This document shows, piece by piece, positions 17,222 through 26,239 of a stretch of DNA of 64,000 nt. The notes under the pieces were generated by a model. It worked only from the letters and a program-made list of their open reading frames with translations. It was not told where the DNA came from and did not search any database. Position 1 is the first letter of the stretch; each line of letters opens with the position of its first letter. Made by a program: the position numbers and the translations under genes. The DNA comes from Bradyrhizobium sp. CCBAU 53421 (GTDB taxonomy: Bacteria; Pseudomonadota; Alphaproteobacteria; Rhizobiales; Xanthobacteraceae), in the NCBI RefSeq assembly GCF_015291625.1, contig NZ_CP030047.1, positions 1,426,001-1,490,000 of the forward strand. Direction: 5' to 3'.

Positions 17222-18370
17222 CTAGCCGCCGTTCGGCCGTGTCGCCGACGCCAGCCGTCGCTTCTCCTCGCGCTCGGCCAGCACGGTCGCCTTGGTGTTG
17301 ACGGTCGGGATCGCCGACATGCCCGGCCGCAAGAGGCCGGTGAGGCTCTGATCGTCGAGCACGATCTTGACCGGCACGCGCTGCACGATCTTGGTGAAGT
17401 TGCCGGTGGCGTTGTCGGGCGGCAGCAGCGCGAATTCGAGGCCGCTGGCCGGCGAGAGGCTGTCGACATGGCCCTTCAGCGTGGTGCCGTGAAAACTGTC
17501 GACGGTGAGCTCGACCGGCTGGCCGTTGCGCACATGGGTCAGCTGCGTCTCCTTGAAATTGGCGACCACATAGACCGCATCGAGCGGCACCACCGCCATC
17601 AGCTGCGTGCCGGCCTGCACATATTGGCCGACGCGGAGCGTGCGGGCGCCGACCGTGCCGTCGACCGGCGCAGTGATCTGTGCGTAGGACAGGTTCAACT
17701 CGGCCTGCTGCTCGACCGCGCGCGCGCGGTCGGCCTGCGCGACGGCCTGGGCGCGCTGCGTGGTCAGCACGTCGACCTTGCGCTGCGCCGCCGACAGCGC
17801 CGACTTCGCGTGCTGCAACTGCGCCGTATTGCTGCGCAGCGCCGCGTCGGTCTGCTGGGCGCGCTGAATGGTGCCGGAGCCGGACTTCATCAGCCCGTCG
17901 TAGCGGCTCTGCTCCTCCTGGGCGAATTTCAGATTGGCCTCGGCGGCGGTGACGTCGGCGGTGCTCTGGTCGATGATCGGTTGCTGCAATTCGAGCTGGG
18001 CATCGAGATTACGCACCGAGGCATCGGCCGCGCTGACGTCGGCCTTGGCCTGACCGAGCGCGGTGCGGTAGTCGCGGTCGTCGATCTCGGCCAGCAGCTG
18101 GCCGGCCTTCACGGCCTGGTTGTCGGTGACCAGCACGCGGGCGATGTAGCCTGACACTTTCGGCGCGATGATCGTGGAGTCCGCCTTCACATAGGCGTCG
18201 TCGGTCGATTCGAGATAGCGGCCGGTAGTGACGTAGTCGTAGCCAAAGTCGGCAGCGACGGCGACGCCGAGCACGGCGGCGAGACCGAGCGCCACCCGCT
18301 TGATCATCTTCCGGGACGGACGCAGGCCGATTTTTGTAGTTTCTTCAGGGATATAGGTCGTGGTCGACAT
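17222..18370 (-). CDS. emrA: HlyD/EmrA-family membrane fusion protein
   Basis: A 382-residue periplasmic adaptor. One N-terminal TM segment (about residues 24-46) is followed by TDDAYVKADSTIIAPKVSGYIARV (split here: TDDAYVKADST, IIAPKVSGYI), the EmrA lipoyl/barrel hallmark, a long alpha-helical hairpin rich in Ala/Gln (about 95-215), and the second lipoyl half ITAPVDGTVGARTLRVGQYV. It links EmrB to an outer-membrane channel. The ATG at 18370 is supported by GGAGACGATC upstream; the longer open frame to 18616 runs through the divergent LysR promoter region. Confidence 0.9.
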   Translation of the reverse strand: MSTTTYIPEETTKIGLRPSRKMIKRVALGLAAVLGVAVAADFGYDYVTTGRYLESTDDAYVKADSTIIAPKVSGYIARVLVTDNQAVKAGQLLAEIDDRDYRTALGQAKADVSAADASVRNLDAQLELQQPIIDQSTADVTAAEANLKFAQEEQSRYDGLMKSGSGTIQRAQQTDAALRSNTAQLQHAKSALSAAQRKVDVLTTQRAQAVAQADRARAVEQQAELNLSYAQITAPVDGTVGARTLRVGQYVQAGTQLMAVVPLDAVYVVANFKETQLTHVRNGQPVELTVDSFHGTTLKGHVDSLSPASGLEFALLPPDNATGNFTKIVQRVPVKIVLDDQSLTGLLRPGMSAIPTVNTKATVLAEREEKRRLASATRPNGG

Positions 18371-18451
18371 GATCGTCTCCTGGCCGAACATTCGCGTCCT
18401 TCCAGCAAGGGCGCCGGGTACGCCCCTTAGATGCAATGTCCCGCCCGCTGT

Positions 18452-18500
18452 GATAATCCCGATAAAACTGGAAGCATTATCAAGCCAGCGCTGATAATCC
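18452..18500. promoter_or_regulatory. Divergent control region of emrA and lysR with repeated GATAATCC sites
   Basis: GATAATCC at 18452 and 18493 with CTGGAAG at 18468; the spacing between the two sites is 41 bp. It starts 82 bp upstream of emrA and ends 12 bp before the LysR ATG. The duplicate upstream of emrB makes this a strong candidate for the binding site of the LysR protein encoded at 18513. Confidence 0.6.
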
Positions 18501-18512
18501 GGACCTTGCCGT

Positions 18513-19424
18513 ATGGATCGCCTGACCAGTTTGACCGCCTTCGTCCGGGTCGTGGATTCCGGCGGCTTTTCCGCGGCCGGCCGCAAGCTCAACATGTCCA
18601 CGACCATGGTGAGCAATCACGTCCAGTCGCTGGAGGACCGGCTCGGTGCCCGGCTGCTCAACCGCACCACGCGCAAGGTCAGCCTGACCGAGGTCGGCCA
18701 GGCCTATTACGACCGCTGTGTCCAGATCCTCGCCGACATCGAGCAGGCCGATGAGGTCGCGGGCGCGCAGCAATCGGTGCCGCGCGGCACGCTGCGCATC
18801 TTCACCAACACTCATCTGGTCCAATTCCTGTCGTCGACGGTGACCGAGTTCCTCGCGACCTATCCCGAGGTCAAGATCGACCTGATGATCGGCGAACGCT
18901 CGGCCGACCTGCTCGACGAGAATTTCGATCTCGCCGTGCAGATGATCCAGCCGCGCGATTCCGCGCTGATCGTGCGCCGTATCGCCACCTGGCGGCACGT
19001 GCTGTGCTGCTCGCACGACTACGTCCAGGCGCACGGCAAGCCAACGCTGCTCGCCGACCTCACGAGCCGCAATTGCGTTCGCCACATCAACTACCCGTTC
19101 GGGGATGAGTGGCACTTCGTCGACCGCAAAGGCGCGCCGGCCGCGGTGAAGGTGGCGGGCAATCTCGTCTCCAACAGCGGCGAGACGTTGAAGCTCGCGG
19201 CGCTCGCCGGCGTCGGCGTGTTCCTCGCGGCGGGCTTCCTGGTCCGCGACGAACTCGAATCGGGGAAGCTGGTCCGGCTGCTGCCGGAGTATCGGCCGGT
19301 CGAACTCACCATGAACGCGATCTACCCGCACCGCCATCACCTCTCGGCGAAGGTGCGCGTCTTCATCGATCTCCTGGTGCATCACGCCACCGAGCAGCAG
19401 AAGCTGATCAATCCGTATTCGTGA
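18513..19424 (+). CDS. LysR family transcriptional regulator, divergent from emrAB
   Basis: A 303-residue LTTR. N-terminal winged HTH at residues 1-60 (MDRLTSLTAFVRVVDSGGFS start, then SAAGRKLNMSTTMVSNHVQ), followed by the periplasmic-binding-like effector domain. The subgroup resembles DsdC/CrgA-type regulators with HTH signature RLLNRTTRKVSLTEVG. It is divergent from emrA with 142 bp between, so it presumably controls emrA, emrB and itself through the repeated GATAATCC sites. The inducer is unknown, probably an aromatic drug-like compound. Confidence 0.9.
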   Translation: MDRLTSLTAFVRVVDSGGFSAAGRKLNMSTTMVSNHVQSLEDRLGARLLNRTTRKVSLTEVGQAYYDRCVQILADIEQADEVAGAQQSVPRGTLRIFTNTHLVQFLSSTVTEFLATYPEVKIDLMIGERSADLLDENFDLAVQMIQPRDSALIVRRIATWRHVLCCSHDYVQAHGKPTLLADLTSRNCVRHINYPFGDEWHFVDRKGAPAAVKVAGNLVSNSGETLKLAALAGVGVFLAAGFLVRDELESGKLVRLLPEYRPVELTMNAIYPHRHHLSAKVRVFIDLLVHHATEQQKLINPYS

Positions 19425-19459
19425 TGAACGTGGAAAGAACTGCGCACGCAAATCTATCT

Positions 19460-19563
19460 CCGTCATCCTGAGGAGCGCGCACTTGCGCGCGTCTCGAAGG
19501 ATCGACGGCCCGGTTGTGGCCGTGCATCCTTCGAGACGCGCTACGCGCTCCTCAGGATGACGG
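19460..19563. repeat. Family A palindromic repeat
   Basis: Ends CCGTCATCCTGAGG and CCTCAGGATGACGG are perfect complements; internal hairpins GCGCGC and CGAGACGCG. It lies between the LysR gene and the orphan Bug gene. Confidence 0.85.
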
Positions 19564-19668
19564 GACTGGGCAGCGCAGCGCTTCCTTCCGCGTCATGACC
19601 ACCCGGCATCCCTTGCATGGCGTCGGCGTGTATGAAGGTCGCCTCATCTGTCGCGAGGGCCGTTGACG

Positions 19669-20637
19669 ATGTTGCGATACCTGACCGCCATCCTGTTCGC
19701 GATCGCAGCAAACGTGCTGCTGCAGGCACCGGCGCGCGCCTTCTATCCCGATCATATCGTCAAGATCGTGGTGCCGTTCGCGCCGGGCGGCGGCACCGAT
19801 GTCGTGGCGCGCACGCTGGCGCAGGAGATGCAGAAGGATCTCGGCGTCACCGTCATCATCGAGAACAAGCCGGGGGCGGGCACCATCATCGGCACGCAAA
19901 GCGTCGCGGCGAGCCCGGCCGACGGCTACACGCTGCTGATGGCGACCTTCGCCAACGCGGTCAACCCGAGCCTTTACCGCAAGCTGCCCTACGATGCGCA
20001 CAGGGATTTTGTGCCGGTGGCGCTGGTGGCGCGCTCGTTCAATGTCGTCGTGGTCAATCCTGCTTCGCCGATCAAGTCGATCGCCGATCTGATCGCGGCT
20101 GCGAAGGCCGATCCGGAAAAACTGTCCTACGGGACTTATGGCACCGGCACCTCGGCGCACCTGGCCGGTGAATTGTTCAAGCACATGGCTTCCGTCAACC
20201 TCACCACCGTGCCCTACAAGGGCGCAGCACCCGCGATCACCGACCTCTTGGGCGGCCAGATCCAGGTGATGTTCACGACGGTCGCAAGCTGTGCCTCGCT
20301 GGTCGAGGCCGGGCAGCTGCGCGCGATCGGCGTGACCTCGGCCGAGCGTTCGGCGTCATTTCCGCAATTGCCGACGGTCTCCGAAGCCGGCGTGCCGGGC
20401 TACGCCGCGGAATCCTGGTACGGCCTTTACGCACCTGCGAACACGCCGCCCGACGTCATCGATCGCCTCAACAAATCCGCGGCCAAGGCTGTGCAGGCGG
20501 AGGCCTTCAGGAAGCTCAGCGTCAATGAGGGGCTCGTGATGGTGGCACAGCCCCCGGCCGAGCTCGACCGCTACTTCACGGCTGAGGAGGGGCGCTGGCG
20601 CAAGGTGATCCAGGACGCCGGCATCAAGGCCGAATAG
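19669..20637 (+). CDS. Bug/TctC family substrate-binding protein, no adjacent TctAB
   Basis: A 322-residue periplasmic binding protein (324 if the TTG at 19663 is used). Signal peptide to about residue 24 (ending APARA), then FYPDHIVKIVVPFAPGGGTDVV, the Bug carboxylate-binding opening. No tctA or tctB genes are nearby, which is common: Betaproteobacteria and Bradyrhizobia carry many orphan Bug proteins. It could share the TctAB encoded at 5228-7228 or serve as a sensor ligand protein. Downstream is a DUF3311/symporter pair that may take up a related carboxylate. Confidence 0.9.
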   Translation: MLRYLTAILFAIAANVLLQAPARAFYPDHIVKIVVPFAPGGGTDVVARTLAQEMQKDLGVTVIIENKPGAGTIIGTQSVAASPADGYTLLMATFANAVNPSLYRKLPYDAHRDFVPVALVARSFNVVVVNPASPIKSIADLIAAAKADPEKLSYGTYGTGTSAHLAGELFKHMASVNLTTVPYKGAAPAITDLLGGQIQVMFTTVASCASLVEAGQLRAIGVTSAERSASFPQLPTVSEAGVPGYAAESWYGLYAPANTPPDVIDRLNKSAAKAVQAEAFRKLSVNEGLVMVAQPPAELDRYFTAEEGRWRKVIQDAGIKAE

Positions 20638-20781
20638 GCCGCGAGCCCCAGCGATCACATCTTTTTGCATCGCCATGCCGTAACTGTGATTCTAGACGCA
20701 ACGAATGGTTCCTGGGGTCGTTGATGACGGGACGCCGGCACCCCCGCCGGTTTGGATCACACCCCGGGCTGGGAGAGAGCC

Positions 20782-20967
20782 ATGTGGATTCTGTTGCTGC
20801 TGCCGTTCATCGGCTTGCTGTGGGTGCCGTTCTATAATTTCCTCGAACCTTCGCTGTTCGGCTTTCCGTTCTTCTACTGGTACCAGCTCGCCTGGGTGCC
20901 GATCTCCTCGCTCTTGATCTGGCTGGTCTATCGCAGCCGGCAGCCTGACGCCGACGAGCAGCGGTGA
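20782..20967 (+). CDS. DUF3311 small membrane protein
   Basis: A 61-residue protein with two hydrophobic segments (MWILLLLPFIGLLWVPF and FFYWYQLAWVPISSLLIWLV) and the DUF3311 pattern of a Glu-Pro-containing loop. Genes of this family typically precede sodium:solute symporters as here, with 10 bp separation. The start at 20782 follows GGGAGAGAGCC, a good ribosome-binding site. It is probably a small accessory subunit of the symporter, like the YhdT/DUF997 proteins next to PanF-like symporters. Confidence 0.85.
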   Translation: MWILLLLPFIGLLWVPFYNFLEPSLFGFPFFYWYQLAWVPISSLLIWLVYRSRQPDADEQR

Positions 20968-20977
20968 GGGGAGAGCC

Positions 20978-22468
20978 ATGACCGATCATATCGCCTGGGT
21001 GGCGCTCTCCGTCTTCATCTTTTTCTTCGCCCTCGTCACCGTGATGGGCTTCTTCGCCGCGCGCTGGAAATCCGGCCCGGTCAGCGAGCATCTCGACGAA
21101 TGGGGCCTCGGCGGCCGCCAGTTCGGCACCTGGATCACCTGGTTCCTGGTCGGCGGCGATTTCTACACCGCCTACACCGTGATCGCGGTGCCGGCGTTGG
21201 TCTACGCGGTCGGCGCCTACGGCTTCTTCGCGCTGCCCTACACCATCATCGTCTATCCCTTCGTGTTCGCCGTGATGCCGGTGCTGTGGAAGAAGGCGCA
21301 TGCCAACGGCTACGTCACCGCCGCGGATGTCGTCCACGGTGCCTATGGCTCGCGTAGCCTCGAGCTCGCGGTGGCGCTGACCGGCCTGGTCGCGACCATG
21401 CCCTATATCGCGTTGCAGCTGATCGGCATGGAGGTCGTGATCAAGGCGATGGGGCTATCGGGCGAACTGCCGATCATCGCCGCCTTCGTGATCCTTGCGC
21501 TCTATACCTATAGTTCCGGCCTGCGTGCGCCGGCATTGATCGCCTTCGTCAAGGACATCATGATCTACATCGTGGTGCTGACGGCCGTGGTCGTGGTGCC
21601 CTCGAAGCTCGGTGGCTATGGCGCGGTGTTCTCGGCGGCCAACGACGCCTTCACGGCGAAGGGCGGCGCCACCGGGCTGACGCTGAAGCCCGCTCAGTAT
21701 CTGCCTTATGCGACGCTGGCGCTCGGCTCGGCGCTCGCCGCCTTCATGTATCCGCACACGCTGACCGGCATCTTCGCCTCGAAGTCGGCCGATACCATCC
21801 GCAAGAATGCGATCCTGCTGCCGGCATATACGCTGCTGCTCGGCCTGATCGCGCTGCTCGGCTACATGGCCTATGCCGCCGGCATCAAGGTGACGTCGCC
21901 GAACGATGTGGTGCCGATGCTGTTCAAGACGCTGTTCCCGGAATGGTTCGCGGGTTTTGCGTTCGCGGCAATCGCGATCGGCGCGTTGGTGCCGGCGGCC
22001 GTGATGAGCATCGGCGCCGCCAATCTGTTCACCCGCAATGTCTGGAAGTCCTACGTCAATCCGGATATCTCGCATGCCGGTGAGGCGTCGGTGGCGAAGA
22101 TCACCTCGCTGGTGGTCAAGGTCGGCGCGCTCGCCTTCATCCTGTTCCTGCCGACGCAGTTTGCGCTCGATCTCCAGCTGCTCGGCGGCCTCTGGATCGT
22201 GCAGACGCTGCCGGCGCTGGTGTTCGGCCTGTTCACCACCTGGTTCCGTGCCGAGGGGCTGCTGCTCGGCTGGGCGGTCGGCATCGGCTGGGGCAGCTGG
22301 ACGGCGTGGAGCAACGGGCTGAAGCCGCTCGCCAGCATCTCGCTCGGCGATGCCACCTACACCTTCTATGTTGGCCTCGGTGCGCTGCTGCTCAACATCG
22401 TGGTGGCGGTGATTGCGACCGTCGTGGTCGGCCTGATCTCACCCGCCAAGCGCGGCGCGGCGGCCTGA
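20978..22468 (+). CDS. Sodium:solute symporter (SSS family, MctP-like)
   Basis: A 496-residue transporter with about 13 TM helices. The start MTDHIAWVALSVFIFFF follows GGGGAGAGCC. Motifs such as EWGLGGRQFGTW-like (DEWGLGGRQFGTWITWFLVG split across TM1-2) and YTYSSGLRAPALIAFVKD match SSS proteins related to MctP, the Rhizobium monocarboxylate permease for lactate, pyruvate and alanine. It is coupled to the DUF3311 protein upstream. Its last 30 bases overlap, in opposite orientation, the last codons of the indolepyruvate oxidoreductase gene. Confidence 0.88.
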   Translation: MTDHIAWVALSVFIFFFALVTVMGFFAARWKSGPVSEHLDEWGLGGRQFGTWITWFLVGGDFYTAYTVIAVPALVYAVGAYGFFALPYTIIVYPFVFAVMPVLWKKAHANGYVTAADVVHGAYGSRSLELAVALTGLVATMPYIALQLIGMEVVIKAMGLSGELPIIAAFVILALYTYSSGLRAPALIAFVKDIMIYIVVLTAVVVVPSKLGGYGAVFSAANDAFTAKGGATGLTLKPAQYLPYATLALGSALAAFMYPHTLTGIFASKSADTIRKNAILLPAYTLLLGLIALLGYMAYAAGIKVTSPNDVVPMLFKTLFPEWFAGFAFAAIAIGALVPAAVMSIGAANLFTRNVWKSYVNPDISHAGEASVAKITSLVVKVGALAFILFLPTQFALDLQLLGGLWIVQTLPALVFGLFTTWFRAEGLLLGWAVGIGWGSWTAWSNGLKPLASISLGDATYTFYVGLGALLLNIVVAVIATVVVGLISPAKRGAAA

Positions 22469-25400
22469 GCCGTCGCGCGTATCTGACGGGGCGGAGGTAA
22501 GTTGCGCGGTCAGCCGCGCCACCTCCGCCTTGGTCCTGTCGATCGCGGCGTCCTTGACCGGCCCATAGCCGCGGATCTCCATCGGCGCCTTTGCGATGGC
22601 TGTGAGATCGGGCAGCCGCGCGGCATCGAGCTTGTCGAGCATGGTCTCGATCAGCGTTTCGTACCAGGTGATCAGCTCGCGCTCGGCACGCCGCTCCGCG
22701 GTGTAGCCGAACACGTCGAACGGCGTGCCGCGCAGTCCCTTGAGCCGCGCCAGCAAGCGGAGCGGCGTCTGGATCCACTGGCCGAACGCGCGCTTGCGTG
22801 GCCGGCCGCGCGCATCCCGCCGCGCCGGCAGCAGCGGCGGCGCGAGATGGTACTGCACCGTGAAATCGCCATCGAACTCGCGCTTGAGGGTTTCGAGGAA
22901 GCCGGTCTGCATATGCAGCCGCGCCACCTCGTATTCATCCTTGTAGGCCATCAGCTTGAACAGCGACCGCGCCACGGCGTCGGTGAGAGGGAGCTCGGTC
23001 TTATCGCGCGCTCCGTCCGCCTCTCCCGCTTGCGGAGGAGGCCGTAACGCATCGCCAGATGCGTTACGGGTGGGGGCTCTCTCCGCGATAGGACTCGTGG
23101 AGAAACCCCCACCCCAACCCTCCCCCGCAAGCGGGAGAGGGGGCGCACCTTCTTCGCGGGCGCCGCCGAGCGCGGCCTCGGCGCGGCGGACGCGATCGAC
23201 AGTCGCACGGTAGCGTGCGGCATAGGCCTCGTTCTGATACTCCCGGAGGAAATCGGCACGACGCGCGATCATCTGCTCCAGCGTCTCCGGCGCGCTGGCA
23301 TCAGCGTTCTCAGCCTTAGGCAAAAACTCCGGGTCGGCGAAGGCGAGCCGGCCCCAGGCGAACGCCTGCCTGTTGCGCTCCACCGCGACGCCGTTGAGCT
23401 CGATCGCGCGCGTCAGCCCCTCCAGCGACACCGGCACCAGGCCCTGCTGCCAGGCGAAGCCGAGCATCATGATGTTGGCGTACACGCTGTCGCCGAGCAG
23501 CCGCTCAGCCAGCACATTGGCGTCGATGGTGGTGAGGTTGCCGGGTCCGATCACCCGCTCGATGGCGCGCAAGCGAACCGGCGAGGCGAGGTCGGCATCG
23601 CGGAATCGCACCACGTCGCCGGTCGGCATCTCCGCGATGTTGACCGCGGCGCGCATGCCCTTGCGATAGGTGCCGGACGCTTTGGCCGACGAGCTCACCA
23701 CGAGATCGCAGCCGATCAGCGCGTCCGCCGCGCCCTGGTCGATCCGCACCTGGTGAAGTGCGGCGGGCTCGGCCGCCAGTCGCAGGAAGCTCAGCACCGG
23801 ACCGAATTTCTGCGCGAAGCCGGTGAAGTCGAGCACCGAGACGCCGCGGCCCTCGAGGTGTGCGGCCATCGCGATCAGCGCGCCGACCGTGATGACGCCG
23901 GTGCCGCCGACGCCGGTGACCAGCAGATCGTAGGGCTTGTCGAGCGGCGCGAGCTCCGGCGCCGGAAGCGCCGCCGCGCGCGCCAGCGGATCGACCGCGC
24001 TTGCGCTCTTCGCGCGGCGCTTGCCGCCCTCGATGGTGACAAAACTCGGGCAGAAGCCGTTGAGGCAGGAAAAATCCTTGTTGCAGGTCGAGAGGTTGAT
24101 CTTGCGCTTGCGGCCGAACGGCGTCTCCTTGGGCTCGACGCTGAGGCAATTCGATTCCACCGAACAGTCGCCGCAGCCTTCGCAGACGAGATCGTTGATG
24201 TAAGCAAAGCGGGCAGGATCGGTGATCGTGCCGCGCTTGCGCCGCCGCCGCTTCTCGGTGGCGCAGGTCTGCTGATAGATCAGCACGGTGACGCCTGGAA
24301 TTTCGCGCAACTCGCGCTGCACGGCGTCCATCTCCTCGCGCGGATGGATCGTGACGCCCACCGGCAGGTCCGCCGGCGAGAACTGCGCGGGATCATCCGA
24401 CACCAGTGCAATCCGCGCGACGCCTTCGGCCCGAACGATGTGCGCGATCGCCTGCACGCTGACCGGGCCGTCGACCGGCTGGCCGCCGGTCATCGCCACC
24501 GCGTCGTTGAACAGGATCTTGTAGGTGATGTTGGCCTTGGCCGCGATCGCCTGCCGGATGGCCATCGAGCCGGAGTGATAGTAGGTGCCTTCGCCGAGGT
24601 TCTGGAACACGTGGCTGTTGCCGGTGAATTTCGACGACGCCGCCCAGTTGACACCTTCGCCGCCCATCTGGATCAGCGACGAGGTTTCGCGGTCCATCCA
24701 GCTCGCCATGAAATGGCAGCCGATGCCGGCCAGCGCTTTGGAGCCCTCAGGCACTTTGGTCGAGGTGTTGTGCGGGCAGCCCGAGCAGAAATACGGCGTG
24801 CGGGTCGCGCCGGGCACTGCGATCGTGCGATCCTGCTCGGGCCTGAGCGCGGCGACGCGGCGAGCCAGTTGCAGCTCCGGAAACATCGGATCGAGCCGCC
24901 GCGCCAGCACGTCGGCCAGCATCCGTGGCGACAATTCGCCGGTCCAGGAGATCAGCCGCGCGCCGCTCTCGTCGTGCTTGCCGACCATCCGCTCCGGCTT
25001 GGAGCCGGGATAGTCGTAGAAATATTCCTTGAACTGGCTCTCGATGATGCCGCGTTTCTCCTCGACCACCAGGATCTCGCGCTTGCCCTTCACGAACTCC
25101 ATCGCATCATGCAGCGCGAGCGGCCACACCATGCCGACCTTGTAGATGTCGATGCCGAAGCGGCGGCAGGCGGCTTCGTCCAGTCCCACCAGCCGCAACG
25201 CCTCCATCAGATCGAGATGCGCCTTGCCCGTGGTGACGATGCCGTAGGTCGCATCCCCGATGTCGTAGATGCGGCGGTCGATCGGATTGGCTTTTGCAAA
25301 AGCGTAGACGGCGTGCTTCTTGGCTTCCAGCCGCTCCTCGATCTGTGGGCCCGGCAGATCCGGCCAGCGATAATGCAGGCCGCCCGGTGGCGGCACGAAA

Positions 25401-26083
25401 TCCGGCTGCACGAACACCCGCGGCGGCTGCAGCTCGACCGATGCGCCTGACTCCACGATCTCCGAGATCGCCTTGAAGCCGACCCACATGCCGCTGAAGC
25501 GACTCAGCGCGTAGCCGTATTCGCCGAACGCGAGATACTCGCCGACATCGGCCGGATGCAACGTCGGCATGAACCAGCTCATGAACGCGACATCGGATTG
25601 ATGCGGCATCGAGGATGACACGCAGCCATGATCGTCGCCGGCGACCACAAGCACGCCGCCATGCGGCGAGGAGCCATAGGCATTGCCGTGCTTCAGCGCA
25701 TCGCCGGAGCGATCGACGCCGGGGCCCTTGCCGTACCACAACCCGAACACGCCATCGACCTCGCGGTCCCGCTGCGTTTCGACCTGCTGCGAGCCGAGCA
25801 CGGCGGTTGCCGCGAGGTCCTCGTTGACCGCGGGCAGGAATTCGATGCGGCTCTCCTTCAGCCGCTCGCTGATCTTCCACAGTTCGAGATCGACGCCGCC
25901 GAGCGGCGAGCCGCGATAGCCGGAGATGAAGCCCGCGGTGTTGAGGCCGCTCGCGCGGTCGCGCCTGATCTGATCGAGCGCGATGCGCACGATTGCTTGC
26001 GTGCCGGTGAGGAAGACGCGGCCGCGTTCGCGGCTATAGCGTTCGGAGAGCTGGTAGGCGTCGAGCAACGGCATCTGGCCCAT
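22439..26083 (-). CDS. Indolepyruvate ferredoxin oxidoreductase, fused subunits
   Basis: A 1214-residue single-chain IOR that converts aryl pyruvates (from Trp, Phe, Tyr) to aryl-acetyl-CoA with ferredoxin reduction. Order: TPP pyrimidine domain with SGYRGSPLGGVD near residue 50; TPP diphosphate domain with GGEGVNWAASSKF near 475 and NDAVAMTGGQPVDG; cysteine cluster CEGCGDC to CLNGFCPS (about 632-690) for 4Fe-4S; gamma domain from VTGVGGTGV (about 720) to the end. Between residues about 980 and 1022 an in-frame palindromic repeat is translated (PLPLAGEGWGGG to PPPQAGEADGA), absent from what I recall of homologues. Divergent from an Lrp regulator. Confidence 0.93.
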   Translation of the reverse strand: MGQMPLLDAYQLSERYSRERGRVFLTGTQAIVRIALDQIRRDRASGLNTAGFISGYRGSPLGGVDLELWKISERLKESRIEFLPAVNEDLAATAVLGSQQVETQRDREVDGVFGLWYGKGPGVDRSGDALKHGNAYGSSPHGGVLVVAGDDHGCVSSSMPHQSDVAFMSWFMPTLHPADVGEYLAFGEYGYALSRFSGMWVGFKAISEIVESGASVELQPPRVFVQPDFVPPPGGLHYRWPDLPGPQIEERLEAKKHAVYAFAKANPIDRRIYDIGDATYGIVTTGKAHLDLMEALRLVGLDEAACRRFGIDIYKVGMVWPLALHDAMEFVKGKREILVVEEKRGIIESQFKEYFYDYPGSKPERMVGKHDESGARLISWTGELSPRMLADVLARRLDPMFPELQLARRVAALRPEQDRTIAVPGATRTPYFCSGCPHNTSTKVPEGSKALAGIGCHFMASWMDRETSSLIQMGGEGVNWAASSKFTGNSHVFQNLGEGTYYHSGSMAIRQAIAAKANITYKILFNDAVAMTGGQPVDGPVSVQAIAHIVRAEGVARIALVSDDPAQFSPADLPVGVTIHPREEMDAVQRELREIPGVTVLIYQQTCATEKRRRRKRGTITDPARFAYINDLVCEGCGDCSVESNCLSVEPKETPFGRKRKINLSTCNKDFSCLNGFCPSFVTIEGGKRRAKSASAVDPLARAAALPAPELAPLDKPYDLLVTGVGGTGVITVGALIAMAAHLEGRGVSVLDFTGFAQKFGPVLSFLRLAAEPAALHQVRIDQGAADALIGCDLVVSSSAKASGTYRKGMRAAVNIAEMPTGDVVRFRDADLASPVRLRAIERVIGPGNLTTIDANVLAERLLGDSVYANIMMLGFAWQQGLVPVSLEGLTRAIELNGVAVERNRQAFAWGRLAFADPEFLPKAENADASAPETLEQMIARRADFLREYQNEAYAARYRATVDRVRRAEAALGGAREEGAPPLPLAGEGWGGGFSTSPIAERAPTRNASGDALRPPPQAGEADGARDKTELPLTDAVARSLFKLMAYKDEYEVARLHMQTGFLETLKREFDGDFTVQYHLAPPLLPARRDARGRPRKRAFGQWIQTPLRLLARLKGLRGTPFDVFGYTAERRAERELITWYETLIETMLDKLDAARLPDLTAIAKAPMEIRGYGPVKDAAIDRTKAEVARLTAQLTSAPSDTRDGSGRRAALGG
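23019..23144. repeat. Family D palindromic repeat inside a coding sequence
   Basis: Same hairpin set as the intergenic copy at 5046-5191: CTCTCCCGCTTGCGG, the TAACGCATCGCCAGATGCGTTA stem (split as TAACGCATC and GATGCGTTA) and a CTCCCCCGCAAGCGGGAGAG hairpin. The span of about 126 bp is a multiple of three, contains no stop in the reading frame of the host gene and sits between conserved domains, so it adds about 42 Gly/Pro/Ala-rich residues instead of destroying the gene. Confidence 0.75.
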
Positions 26084-26206
26084 GACTGACCCCCCGTGGA
26101 ATCACGCTGTCTGATCGCACGAGGGTATGCCTGTGGGCCTGGTAGGTCTTACCTATCTGTTCATTCGTAGGGCCAGAATCGGCACGATATTGCTACAGTT
26201 GGCGCA

Positions 26207-26229
26207 ATTTGGTAAAATCTACCAAATTG
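26207..26229. promoter_or_regulatory. Perfect 9-bp inverted repeat, probable Lrp-type operator
   Basis: AATTTGGTA (26207-26215) and TACCAAATT (26221-26229) with a 5-base spacer, ending 10 bp before the Lrp gene. A second weaker repeat TAGGT-CTT-ACCTA is at 26143-26155, nearer the oxidoreductase start. The pair would allow the Lrp protein to control itself and the divergent oxidoreductase. Confidence 0.6.
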
Positions 26230-26239
26230 GAGCCGCGCA

